Shown piece after piece: positions 25,901 to 37,600 of a stretch of DNA of 64,000 nucleotides. Position numbers and translations under genes: made by a program. Numbering within the stretch: the stretch's first letter is position 1; every line of letters starts with the position of its first letter. The stretch is from Callaeas wilsoni (lineage: Eukaryota; Chordata; Aves; Passeriformes; Callaeidae). The notes beneath the pieces were generated by a model. It did no database searches. It worked only from the letters and a program-made list of their open reading frames with translations, and was not told the DNA's origin. Where the stretch lies: the NCBI GenBank assembly GCA_013398955.1, contig VWPU01003065.1:62001-126000 (forward strand), given 5' to 3'.

Positions 25901-28195
25901 TGAGGGATTTGTGTTTGGAAAGCCAAATCACTGATGTGACTCCAAAAAAAAAAAAATCATACTTGGCAGTATATGGGAAGGGGGCTGCTTGTGTGTATGG
26001 GGGTTTTTTGTTTGTGTTGGTTGGGTTTTTTCTCTTTCTTTAACCTCTTTGGACTTCTGAAATGTTACCTGTTTTCTCTCTCCTTGGTAAAAGAGTTAAA
26101 GAAAGAGTTAAAGAAGCCTAGTGAACATTTCTGTGGGTGTTTTTTGTTTTGATGGTTATCTTCCCCTTTTCTAAGTCTTGGATTTTTTATTTTTTTTTTC
26201 AATAAGCAGTGCATGTTTGCTGTTGAGCAGATTACGATGATGGGCTTTTGCATGGTCTTCCTGGGAGTCATTGTCCATAGCCAGTCCACGGTCCTTGGCT
26301 GGCATGAAAAACAGGACTGCATGTCCACCTTGACACTGCTGCTGTTCGCAGCACGTCTGTTAGTTCTGTTAGTGTAAACCCAAGTCTGTCAGCATCTCCA
26401 GCTAATACCTTGTAACGTGAACGGAGGCTGTGCAGAAATATCCTGAGGTACTATGAGATACAGACACTGAGGATCATAACCACTCCAAAAAAAAGCCTGG
26501 CAGAATATCTACAGTGCTGCATGCACACACAGAAAGCACCGAACTTGAGAACACTTAAGATTCAGTATAAAACCATAAATTACATTGATTATATTTGTGT
26601 TTTCATTTATTTTCCCAGCATGGCACAGCATGTCTGTCTTTTGTGTTTCCCAAAACCAAATTTCTTCTCCGAGATGAGGTTCATTTTTGAGAAACGTCGG
26701 CAATGCAGCTGTGTGAGATTTGTACATTGCATTTGTGCCTTAGCAAATACTGCTTGTCTTCTGGTTCGCTGAGCTTGTCATAAATATTAATTTAATAGGG
26801 CTGGTACTGTTTTATGCATTGTGAATGTACAGATTGAGGAAGAGATAAATTTTATTGATATGAGCTGTCACTGGAACCTACAGAGTTTGTAGGCTTAAAG
26901 GAGCTCAGATTTACAGCATATATATATATAAAATAATCATTCTTCAAATTATTTGAAGATACTTTATGCAATATAGGATTGTTCTTTATTATATTCCCAG
27001 ATATTTCTTACCTTCCATCTCTCACCCAAAACCAAATAAGTTGCCCAGTATTTTCTTTGTCTTTTTGCAGCCTCCTGTGGTTTACAGTTTGAGAAGTTCT
27101 GCATGAGGTGATTGTCTAATTTTGCTGGGAGATGTTTGACTCCAGGAGTTTGCTTTTGAATCTTGCTGTATAGCGGGGGCCTGTTTTCTAGCTATACTCA
27201 AAAGCAAACCCATTTTAAAAACAAACTTCAACATACCACATGATCAGCTTCTACAACAGTCCACCTAAGTCTTGAGAATTGCCTTTGGTTGTAGGTCACT
27301 TCAGATACAACTGCAGTTTCTTGATTTTTGAGGACTGATGCTTACTTAGAAAGGAATGAAATCCTATTAGGTTTACTGGTTACCCTGAAACTGCCCTAAA
27401 CACAGCTAGAGGGGGAAAACAAGGGGGAGAAGTTATTTCCACAACCTAAATATAAATTACACCTTTTTTGTGGAGGAGGGAGCAACTTTTATGTCTATTT
27501 ATTTTTTAGATGAAACTACATATAAAAGTATTATTTTCCTGTGTGTTCCAGTTAATTGGTTGGAATTCTTTACCTTTGATCACGAATCTTGTTCTTTGAC
27601 AAAGCCTTACCTATTGAAGACTGCCTTCCTAGAAGAGGTCTGAGATTTGGAAATACATGTAATCTTGCATGCAAAACCGTTCTCTACTTATTTAGATTAA
27701 ACTCTAAACACTCATTTTCTAAATTAAGATAGGTATTATTTGGTTGCCGTGTTGATTTTGTTGAAGCTGCTCTTGGAAAGTACTTTCATTATTTACATTA
27801 ACAGCTCCATTGATGTATTTTGGCTATGTCTAAGTAATGCCATTTTCCTTCCAGAATGTGCACTAAATATATTGGTTAATATACTGGATTTGTTATTAGT
27901 TGTATTTAAACTGCTATCATAATGCTACTGCTTTATTAACTATACACAAACTGTGGATGATTTGGATGAAGATACTCCCTGCAAGCCAGCAAGACAAAAT
28001 CCAGCCTTTCAGTGTATAACCTCATCAGATATAAAACTCATATAAAATGCATATATTGACATGCCTCCATTATAAGTATGTAGAAGCCAGGGTAGAACGT
28101 GTGTTTTGTTGCCCCTTTCACTGAAACTGGGCACAACGGCAGGCCAGTGCATGAGGGCCGGAGTCTGGAATGAGATGCCCTCAGGTCCGGTCATG
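22963..28195 (+). other. SPIDR: Intron stretch between tandem duplication and first CpG island
   Basis: This is AT-rich intronic DNA. Visible simple sequences are a (TTTTG)-type run at about 24332-24352, a 13-base A run near 25935-25947 and a short alternating TA tract near 26919-26931. A CACATG/CATGTG inverted pair is near 24564-24581. No gene, RNA or mobile element is recognised. Confidence 0.55.
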
Positions 28196-28895
28196 GAGAC
28201 GGCGACATTTGTCTTTCCTTAACTTCTGCTTTGACTTCCCTCCGCTTCCTCAGCTGTTTTCGAAGTGACACGGGCAGTCACGCTGGCGATGCATTCAGCA
28301 GCGTGTTGTACATGTGGAGCAGAACACGTTCCCTTTGTCGCACTTCCCGTCCGTGCGTGCGCTCGGCTGTACCACGCCAGCTCTCGGGACTGTGCTGCGC
28401 TCTGCATCCATTCGATCGCAGGCTTTGAAAAGAAATTATTCTGACTTATCGGGGTGGTTACAAAGGGCAGTGCTGGGAAAGCGCCTTCCTAAACAGCACC
28501 TCCACGGCAGTGCCCGGGGCAGGGGGAGGCTGCCCGAGCCCCGCGGCCGCGGGTCCGTGCCCTTCCCGGCGGCTGCGGAAGGTGGCAATGTTGTCAGCAG
28601 GAGCCCAGGAAAAGCTGGTCTCGCCGACACAGCCGCAGCGCGTATTTGTCCACAGCTTTCTCTGGCGTCAAAGCTCCACGTCCGTGAAATAGGAGCCTGC
28701 AGCAGGGGGATTTGTTCGGGTTTGTGCGCCATCACTTCTGCACAGCTTGTAATAACTCGGTGCGCTCTCAGTGCTGGATGTGGGGATGCGCACCAGGCAG
28801 GCACCGCGCTGCTCACACAGCTTTGATCCCCGCAAGGCTTCTCCGTGCTGGCTGCCTCGGAACTTGCAGACCGACAACCCTCCTCCACCCGGGAG
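28196..28895. promoter_or_regulatory. Intronic CpG island 1
   Basis: About 700 bp with a high GC share (nearly 60 percent by eye) and roughly 50 CpG dinucleotides by hand count. The surrounding DNA has hardly any. The core holds CCCGCGGCCGCGGG at 28540-28553, a 14-bp perfect palindrome containing a NotI site. Vertebrate CpG islands usually mark promoters or other unmethylated regulatory DNA. Here it lies about 11 kb inside a large SPIDR intron. Open frames on both strands (up to 170 codons) are expected from GC richness and match no family I know. Which strand would be transcribed, if any, cannot be told. Confidence 0.7.
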
Positions 28896-31800
28896 AGCGA
28901 AACCGAGCTCTTTAAAGTGAAGTTTCATTTCTGCAAAACACTTGTAAATGTTTCTGAAACCCAGTGTCGTTTTCTGCCCACTCCCCGGGGATGTTTACAA
29001 AGTTTGCTTTGAATTGAGCTTGCCAGGGGAGAAACCGAGAACTTCCCTGCATGCCACAGTCATGTTAAGAGCTACCTCCTGGCTATGACAGGCTTGTAAC
29101 CTGTTGAAAGCCTAACAGATCTGTTCCAGGGTTTGGTGGGGATGTTTTCCTTTTCATATTTCAACTGACTCAGTGAATCTTTTTAACTTCTTCAAATGAT
29201 TCAAAGACTTTTGTGTCTCGTGATTTTTAACATTTTTTCTGTCTAATGCTAATTCTTGGCCCTTGAGGGAAAGTACAAGAAAGTTCTTGGTTTATGTTAT
29301 CCCATTCCTATCCTCTTGACTGTCTTGATTCTGCCCTGGTAAATAGATCATTGATTTTAAATTACCATGGAACCTTCCAACATATTTAATTACTGGGTTC
29401 ATCTCTCATTTTGTGTTACTTACCAAGCCTCTCTGACAAGATTTAATAGATTTAAACCATTTTGGAGGTCAAATGGGAAAAAAAAGATTAAATATTCTTG
29501 ATGTACTTTACGGTAAGCAGAGAGCAAATAGGATGACATTACCTTGTAATCCCCACCTTCCTCCTTAACTTTATTTGCAACACAGATGACAATTTTTGTT
29601 GGGCTTCTGGTCTAGTTACTTTTTTTTCATAAGATAGGAAGGCAGAGCTAAGGTAACTAATACTGTACAACTTCCGAGACTGTGAAGTTGTGTGCGTATC
29701 TCCTTCCTGACTCATGTATTGGAGGTGCTACTCCCTGCATTAAATAGACACTGAAGGTTTCTAGAATTGCTTTGGTCTCTGTTAAACAAAGATTGTTTCC
29801 TGGGTACCAAAATCTCTTGCTGCCTGGATACTTTACCTACCAACACTCTTCACTTTATTGTACAAATGGCCCAGCAGTTGTCCAGGAGAACCACGGATAA
29901 TGACTCCTTACTTGTAAAAAGAAATGTAAAGGAAGACTTTCAGAAACTAGTTGGGATTTTGAGCAGTTAGTCTGGCAGAAGCTGCTATATTCTGTCTCTC
30001 CAAATCAAATGACAAGGCAGCAGAAGCTTTCTGTTTTGCTGTGCTGTGTGGGAGAATTTTCCTTTTCAAAATTGAAACTGGAAAAAATAATCTCCAACTC
30101 CGAAGAGGAGAACTTAAGATGTGATGGGTTGTTATCACTGTAATTTTTGTAATTATTTCTTTTTGTAGTAGCAGTATTCCTTTTGCTTTAAGAATAAAAT
30201 GAGATATTTCACCTTGAGACTTTCTTTAAACACTGCTGAGTAATGCAGTCTCACATTACTCTATTATTACTGTAGTAATAATAACTTGGCTGAGGAAAAG
30301 GCTTTGTGATCATAAAGTTTTCACGTTAAAGGAAGTAGATGCTACACACACTATAAAACATGGAAATAAACACATTTAGAATTTTGTTTTCTCTTTTCAA
30401 ACCAAAGGAAAAGAAAATACTTCCCTGTGATTTCAAAGTATTGTTAACAAGGCCTCATAGCTACTAGGAGCCTAAAATGGTAAACAGCTTACTAACAAAA
30501 TCATATTAATAAACCTAACATCAAAATGACTCTACAAAGTTATGTACAAATGGTTCCATTTTACATGACAAAAGAAGTTTGAAGGTTTTAATGGAACAGT
30601 GTAGTGATTTGACTTCATCTCTGCTTATCCTTTTTTTGAATGTAAATATGAATGCCAAGGCAATTAACTGGGTAATTTACCCAGGCAGACAGAGTTGAAG
30701 TTCTGTAGGTAGGCTCTGCTTTAAGGGGCGTGCTGTCTCCTGCTCAAGTGCACATCGACCTTCAAAGTGTCTTAGCGCCAGGGATAGTTCACCCTCAGGA
30801 AGTTTAGTTTAGATAAGCATCTGAATTTTTTTGGGTGCCGAAATCTGGAATGCAGCAGCAAAATCTGATGAGCGCGGGCTCTCGTATCTGAGTCAGCAGC
30901 GGGGCTGGATCCACTCCTGTTGTTCAGCACTTCCACTGCCAGGCCCAGCCAGCAGCAGCAGAGATGCGTGAGAGGAGAAACCAGGGAGAAGCGCAGGGAG
31001 CGCACCTCAAAAAAGTACGAGCAGACTTCAAAACACAGTTTGTGTAGGTTGTGTGCGAAGGTGGGGAGCTGTGAAGAAACTCACACCTTCTCCCAGTGTG
31101 GCCTTCCAAAACCTCGGGGGGGGTTTGGTTCTCAGGAGGCTCTTGGCTTAGCCCTCGTGTAGGCAGGGCTGTGCATCATGAGCACCTGGAGTCTGGGCTG
31201 TTTCTGCTTGCCAGATGTAAAAGTGAACCTGGGAAATTAAGGTGGGTTTTCCCCCTGTTTCTGATGCTTTGCACTTAACAGTATTTCAGGTGTCTCAGGG
31301 CACACTTCTATCAATTGAAATTTTTGACTTGGAGAGAAAGTGATCCACTCGAATGGCAGTCTAAGCAAGAAAGATATGGAAAAGTAACCAGGAAAAAAAA
31401 GTTGATGTATTTTTCTTAGTGATCTCTGGATATTACTCAATTTTCTGATCTATTTTCCTCTGCACCGATTGTTTTCTAAACCTTGTTACTCATTAATTAA
31501 TCCCTTTTCTGTAAGTTGAAGAAAGTAGCTTCTGCCTCTAGAACTCAAGTGACCTGCTGTGGTTCTGCCACAGCAAAAATATGTCACTTTATGTAAGTTT
31601 TTTGCGGAAAACGAATCTTTCAAGTATTTGTAGACTTCCTGAGGCTGAATTTCCAATCTAGTGTCCATTTCATCTGTAGAGATTGAAGCACTTGCCAGAT
31701 TTTGCCAGGAGAAAGTTGGCCATGACTGCATGGCAATGCATGCTCAGGACAAGGCTTGTGAATCACAGGTTTGTGAAGCAGCCTCCTGAGAACACACCTG

Positions 31801-34224
31801 AAGCTTAATTCTGTGTACCATGCATAGAAGGAAGTTCTCGCCTCGCTGTGATTTCATTTATGCTTTTGGCATCCCAATGCTATTTTTGGTCATAAGGGAA
31901 TAATAGAATGAATAAGCAGCTAAAACACAAGGGAAGAGAATGAATTTAATCTTCAGGGAAGGTGAGAACACACCCCAGTTCTCATCACTTCTGTATGCCG
32001 TGCCTTCTAATCTCTATCCAAACTACAATACTAGGGATTAAATTGTCAATCATTTTTAAAAGTTCATCTTTCAGAAATGCTAAAGCCTGCTTTTCTGAAG
32101 TTACCTGGTATTGATTTGCATGTAGTTGCATTTTGATAAGATTAATTTTTTTTAAATTCTGAAGAAAAAAGGGAAAATTTTTAAATCCCTAGTATACAGC
32201 TGAAAAAAACTCTGTGTATATCTAGCTTTACATGTAGTACAAAATAAAAAATAGAAAATGGAGAAAAATGTCAAGCACCATAAAGTGTATAGTATTCTTC
32301 AATGGTTACAGGCCACCTTAGCTTGTGCTTAATTTCAGAAGGTACTAAGAACGTATTTCACTTTCTTTCCTATTTAGCTTAGGAAATTGACCCATTCTAC
32401 TGAGCCACTACTTTTGTTTAGGTAATATAATATTTTTGTTACATTTCTTCTTACTTGTTTTTTAGTCATAGAAATCTCTTGTACTTTTTTTCTCACTTCG
32501 TTGCAAAATACCAAAAAAAAGGTATTACTTTTAATAGTCATGTACACTGATGGGTAGCTGTTGACATCCATGAACTTCAGTTAAAATTTGTAGCTGTGTG
32601 TATAAAAGTACAGAGCAGTGGTTTTTTTTCAGTAGCCACAGGCTGCAATGGCTGCAGGAAGCTGGCTGATGTTTTTCCAGGGCCCTATCGAGTTTTATGA
32701 AATAAAATTGTGTCTTGTTGTCACTTTCTGAACAATACCAATTTGTTGGTCACTGGAATACTGGTGACCTCTGGAGAAGAGACCAAAAAAGGTGGTTTTG
32801 GGTTTTCTAGCTGGTCAAGTGTGGCCAGCTGGTATAACAAAGGCAAGAACACTTGGAGGGTGTTCTTACCAGGAAAGGAGTGTGTTTACTTAGCCTGCAG
32901 TTCTTCAGAAAGCAGGTTTCCTTAAAAAAGCTGTAGGTGGCATGAGGTTGGTCAGAGGGCAGACACTTGTTTGATCTTTTAGTAACAAGTCCTTACACTA
33001 GAAGAAAACCCAGACACATTTTTATTTCTTAAATTGCCACAAATGGAGCAAGAAGCTGAGGAACTGGGACTGAGACATGGCCTGCAAGTTTTGGATTCAT
33101 CTGGATCTTCATGTGTAGAACTGCAGCTGCACAGACAGCTGATTAATTATGATTAATATTGAAAGTAATGCAACTGTCTTGCTTAGTGTTTCCAGATCTT
33201 TATTTTTTCATTGTGGTCAGTCACCATTGAGAAATTTGTATTTATTATATAAATATTTGGGGGAAAAGTGATATATGTGAACACTTTACTACCACCAGTC
33301 ATACGTCTTAGCTATTCAGGATGAGTTTTGGCTTCCTTTGTATTCCCTGGAAAACGATGATTAAACTAACATATACACATTAGGGTTTTGTTGGTTTTGG
33401 AGTGGTGAAATGATGTATTTTACACTTCTTGTTAACAATTAGAGATGTGAAATGGAAAGGTGTCTATTGAAGAGCTCTTTGCATCCTCTAGAAATGAAGG
33501 TATTTCCATACTTCCCCCGTATTTCCATACCTCCCCCCCATATTTCCTAGCCTACCATCCTGCTCCCTTGGCATGGTGGAATTAGGATGCTCTCAGTTTT
33601 ATCATGGATCTGGTAGCAGCTACAGGGATTTTTTTTTTTACACTGTCTTTGATACAGTGGTTGACTAAAATACGCGGAGTTTTTTTTTTCCAGGCAAAAC
33701 ATTTTATAGAATTTTTAAAATATATTCCCCAGAAATATCAGACTAAGTGGACTAAACATTATTGAAAGGAGTAAACTCAACCCAAGGACTGCAACTCAAC
33801 CTAGAATCTCTTTTGTGTAGTTTTAGCTACCAGTTACTTCAAGAGTAGAATAAAATAATGCCATTTAATAATGTATTCTCATAGATGAAATTGGAGAGGC
33901 GAAGGATTGAAACCCCGCTCTGTGATGTGTTAGAGGGTAGATACTGTATGGAGAAAGAAGGAAACGGAGAAGATGCGTGTTGGATACAGGCTGCCTGCCT
34001 TGGTGTCATGTCATGTTTCTCGTGAATGTCTTAGGAGTGAGAAAACAACCCACTCTGCAGCAGCGTGTCCCTGTTTTCCTTGGCACCCTTCTGCCGCCTG
34101 CCTTCGAGTGAAGAAATTAGAAGGGAAGGAATCGCCAAAGTCAGCGCCTAAGCTGATTTAAGCCTAGTGGGGGGGGGGCTGAAGTTTATCCAAAGCACAG
34201 ACTCCTGTTTTAGGGCAAGGGGTA
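28896..34224 (+). other. SPIDR: Intron stretch between the two CpG islands
   Basis: This is mostly AT-rich. A weaker GC-rich patch with about 15 CpGs lies at roughly 30720-31160, too sparse for a clear island. A short imperfect tandem of GTATTTCCATACYTCCCCC occurs at 33500-33547. No coding or RNA feature is supported. Confidence 0.5.
33500..33547. repeat. Short imperfect tandem repeat (period about 19-22 bp)
   Basis: GTATTTCCATACTTCCCCC is followed directly by GTATTTCCATACCTCCCCC with extra bases, then by a partial third TATTTCC. It is a small minisatellite-like duplication with no known role. Confidence 0.75.
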
Positions 34225-34396
34225 CAGGGGTACCTGGGCGTGGAGCGGCTCGGAGCAGCGTCAGCCCCACCGGCACCCCATCCCAGGTTTTTTCTGGCTC
34301 GGTGTTTGTGGGAAGAGCAGGAAAACCCCGGGAGCGGGGCACGGGCCGGCGGCGGGACCAGCCATGGACTTTCCGGGCCTGGCCGCGGGGGGAAGG

Positions 34397-34429
34397 GGAG
34401 GAGGAGGAGGAGGAGGAGGAGGAGGAGGA
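34397..34429. repeat. (GGA)11 trinucleotide microsatellite
   Basis: There are eleven uninterrupted GGA units within CpG island 2. On the plus strand this is a purine-only tract that can form triplex or G-rich structures. The apparent poly-Glu, poly-Arg or poly-Ser frames across it are translation artefacts of the repeat. Confidence 0.95.
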
Positions 34430-34441
34430 ATGCTGCCGCCC

Positions 34442-34449
34442 TGACGTCA
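34442..34449. promoter_or_regulatory. Palindromic cAMP response element (TGACGTCA)
   Basis: This is an exact 8-bp consensus CRE, inside the 10-bp palindrome CTGACGTCAG (34441-34450). It is the binding site for CREB/ATF-family bZIP factors. Its position in a CpG island makes a functional role more likely than for an isolated match. Confidence 0.55.
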
Positions 34450-34600
34450 GGAGCTGCTCCTGGGAATGTTTTGCATTCCTCTTCCTGGCAGTGGTCAGGT
34501 GGCTTCCAGCAAGAAGGAAGGAACAGCCGCTTCCAAAAAGGAAAAAAAAAAAAAAAAAAAGGGGGCGGGGGGGGTGGTGAGAGCGCGTGGAGGAAAAGAA

Positions 34601-37600
34601 CACTTTATAATAAAAGTATTGTGGGGGAGGCACTTTTATTAAAAGCCAGATTGGGAATTGGAACCAGATGTTCTGCATTCGAAAGCTGCACGAATGTTAA
34701 ACGCGTTTATTAATGACTGTGATGGCTGAGGTATTTGGCTGTCTGCCTCGCTTTAATCTCATTGCTCCATATTTAAAAACATTTGAGAAAAACATATTTT
34801 TTTTTTGTACCCAACTTTAGGCAGCTTCCTTTATACAAATATTCATTAAAAAAAAAAAAAATTATGGGAGTGTAGCCACATATATGAAGGCAAGAAACAA
34901 GCAGGGAAATGTCAACATTTGTCTTGTTCTGTTAGTTTTAACATATATGTTGTGCTGAAAATTATTGTCTTGAAATTTGATTTCCTTCTTGATTTGTGGT
35001 TGTTGGATAATGCGTGTGATGTAAGCTGGAGAGGTCAGAACATGCAATTATTGCTGTTCACAAAGTACTTCCTATTCCCTTAACTCTCTCGTTTTAAAGT
35101 CCCTGTCAAAGCTTTTGTTTAAAGCAAAACAAGAGTAGCTACTCAGTCCGAGGTGAGTAAAGTAGGAATTGCATTCACCACAGGCAGTGCTTGTGAAATA
35201 GCTGCTTTATATCCTTAGATGGACCCAAGTGCATGTTATTTCTGCATTTCAAGAGCAGTGTCTCCACCTTGGCAGCCCTACAATTTTGGGAGTACCGAGC
35301 ACCAAGAGCTTCCGTGGGGGCTCCTGGTTTGTGTCTCGGTGGGGATGAGATACCTGACAACACCACAGCCTGTACAGACACAGGCAGATTTGGGATATCC
35401 CCCAGACAGGCGTGGATCCTCCTCCCATCCTTAGGCTCTGCTGTATGCAGATCGTAAGATTTTCTGTGTGAAGCAAGGACTGTTGGAGGGAGGGATGGAG
35501 CTGTGCCACGTGTCACTTCAATATACAAGTGTGGCGATGCCCTGAACCTGCGCCTTCTTTAGCCCTTTAAAGGGGAAAGAATCATTTTCTCTGTAAGCAC
35601 CAGGAACCCCCTCTTTACGTGGTGAGGCATGGCTGTTTTGAATGAATTCAGACTTCCTCGCACAGGGCACAGATCCTCTCCGGGGCTGGTGGAGCTGAGC
35701 AGCCTCTGGATTCAGGCTGGGAAAGGCCATAGTGTTAGAACTGCACCAGAGAGACTTGCCCTTGTCCAACGTGATGGGTTTTTTTCCTTAAATTCATCCT
35801 ATATTTTCCTGTTCATTGACACTGCACGGATTGTATTTGGGTGGAGTTCCCAAGCTTCTTCCCAGGCGGTGTGTTTGGTGGTGTTGCAGGAAGCTGGTGG
35901 GACGGGGAGCGTTTGGTAGTTTTGGGGAAGTTTCCTTGAGCTGCGTGCCCGGGTCAGGTGAGGCCCACGAGCGCCCGTCCATTTCCTGGTACCGACTGAA
36001 GTGAGCAGCAGCTTCCTGCTACAGGGTGGATGCTCTGCTGAGGAATTTCCAGAAATGCTGAGAAGTGCTGACTCATAGCTTACGGCCTGTCTGGGCTGAG
36101 GGGAGGTTTTCAAATCCTTGGCTGAAGCCAGCAAAAAATGTTGCTGTAATGTACTGTTTTATTTTTAGCAAGGGGGGGAGGCTGTGTTGCTTAGGATGAA
36201 ATGCTTGTGAGTGGTTTCAAAATGACAGACACTTTTAATTTTTTTTTCTTTTCTATTTTTAGAACTTGGAAAACAGGTTGTTTTGCTAAAATACAGACAC
36301 TTCTCTGTTTCCCCAGTAAAAGGGTTGTTGTAAAGGAGCCTTAAGGAGTTCATGCAGGAAGACTTTTACCACCACTGCAGTTCAAAATGTCCTTCAGGGT
36401 AGGAAATACTGAAGTATTGAGACTGAAACTCAGTTGGCACTTACTTGCGTGTATTTTTCACTTCTGCTGAGGTGGGACTGCAGCTCCATTTGTTGGAGCT
36501 GAAACTTAGCCAGATATTTGCTGCTATTACAAGATCATTGTAAAAGCTTGGTGCTTGTGTTTCATCCTTCCTTGTTTTTAGCAGTCACTTCACAAGTAAT
36601 GTGCTGTGCCTTTTTGGTTTTTTTCTTTCTGAACAGAAAATGCTCTATAGTGTTTTCTGCTGACTTCTGCCAGGAAGAAGATTGAGGGAGGAGTCCTTTC
36701 AAGCTGTACCACCACTCAGAATGCAATTTTGGTGATTAGATTGTAAGGGTAAAATTCTTTTCTTCTCCTCCCTCTACCCCTAGCCCCTCTCCCAGTCGGT
36801 ATATTTTTTTAACATATTCTTGGGTGTGTGTATTGTTTTTCAGTTGAACAAGCAGTAGTACTTTTGGATGATCTCCAATGTATGCACTGTCCCAGAGAGT
36901 ATCATAAATGAAATACAAGTTTGTATAAACTCTTACTTTTGCTTCTAATTTCTAAAATTTGCTGTCAGCTCTTCTTCATTCACAGCTTTGTACCTCTGCC
37001 TATAGAGCTCTTTGCAGCCCTTTTTTTACACCTTAATAGAGAACTGTGAATCTAAGAATGATCTGCAGACTGCTTCTAGCCACAGTGCTAATAATTTTTG
37101 AACCTGTAGCATAAACCAGCATATTTTGCAAATATGAAGAAAACAAAAAACCAAACCCACACCTCTTACAGCAACCCTGCAGTGTCTGGCTTTTGAATAA
37201 CTGGTGCACAGCTTACCTGAAGTTGTTGGTGGACAGTGTTTAACTGCTCTCCTTAGTTTTTGCCCTGGGACTGAGTGATATTACCTGTCCAGCAAGGTCC
37301 TTATCTGATAACAACAAAAAGGAAAAGGATAATTCTATGCAGGAAGTACAGGAACAAGGCTGTTTCCATGATGTGCTCATTTGTTAGCTCATCACCATGC
37401 AAAAGTCCCAGTCTTAATCATTTTAAAGTAAATACAGTGTGTGCACGTGAGCTGCTGCTGATTTTTGTGGACAGAAAGAATTGTAGGCTGCACATCTGTC
37501 ACAAAATTGCATAATCAAATCCACTTTTACTAACGACTCTAACCTTGCCAGCTACACACCTCCAAGAGAAAGCTGTTTTCCTACCCAAATCTGCCAGTTC

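Larger units (their letters stand above)
34225..34600. promoter_or_regulatory. Intronic CpG island 2 with CRE motif
   Basis: This GC-rich block of about 375 bp has about 20 CpGs by hand count, G-runs and an Sp1-like GGGGCGGGG at 34562-34570. It contains the full palindromic cAMP response element TGACGTCA at 34442-34449, just after a (GGA)11 tract, and a 19-base A run at 34542-34560. An AT motif TTTATAATAAAAG follows at about 34604-34616, outside the island. The combination resembles a promoter or enhancer, most simply reading on the plus strand. No recognisable first exon follows. It lies about 17 kb downstream of SPIDR exon B. Confidence 0.6.

Noticed and set aside
28314..28888. Overlapping 150- to 170-codon open frames on both strands of CpG island 1.
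   Set aside because: GC-rich DNA has few stop codons. The frames lie opposite each other, show no domain or family resemblance, and no splice context supports them.
29973..30130. Open frame reading WQKLLYSVSP, reminiscent of the WQKL expected after PPW in SPIDR.
   Set aside because: There is no acceptor at the needed position, and the following residues do not match SPIDR. It is a chance match of four residues.
34148..34713. Open frames of 137-176 codons around the GGA tract with poly-Glu, poly-Arg and poly-Ser runs.
   Set aside because: They are produced by the GGA and poly-A repeats and are low-complexity artefacts.
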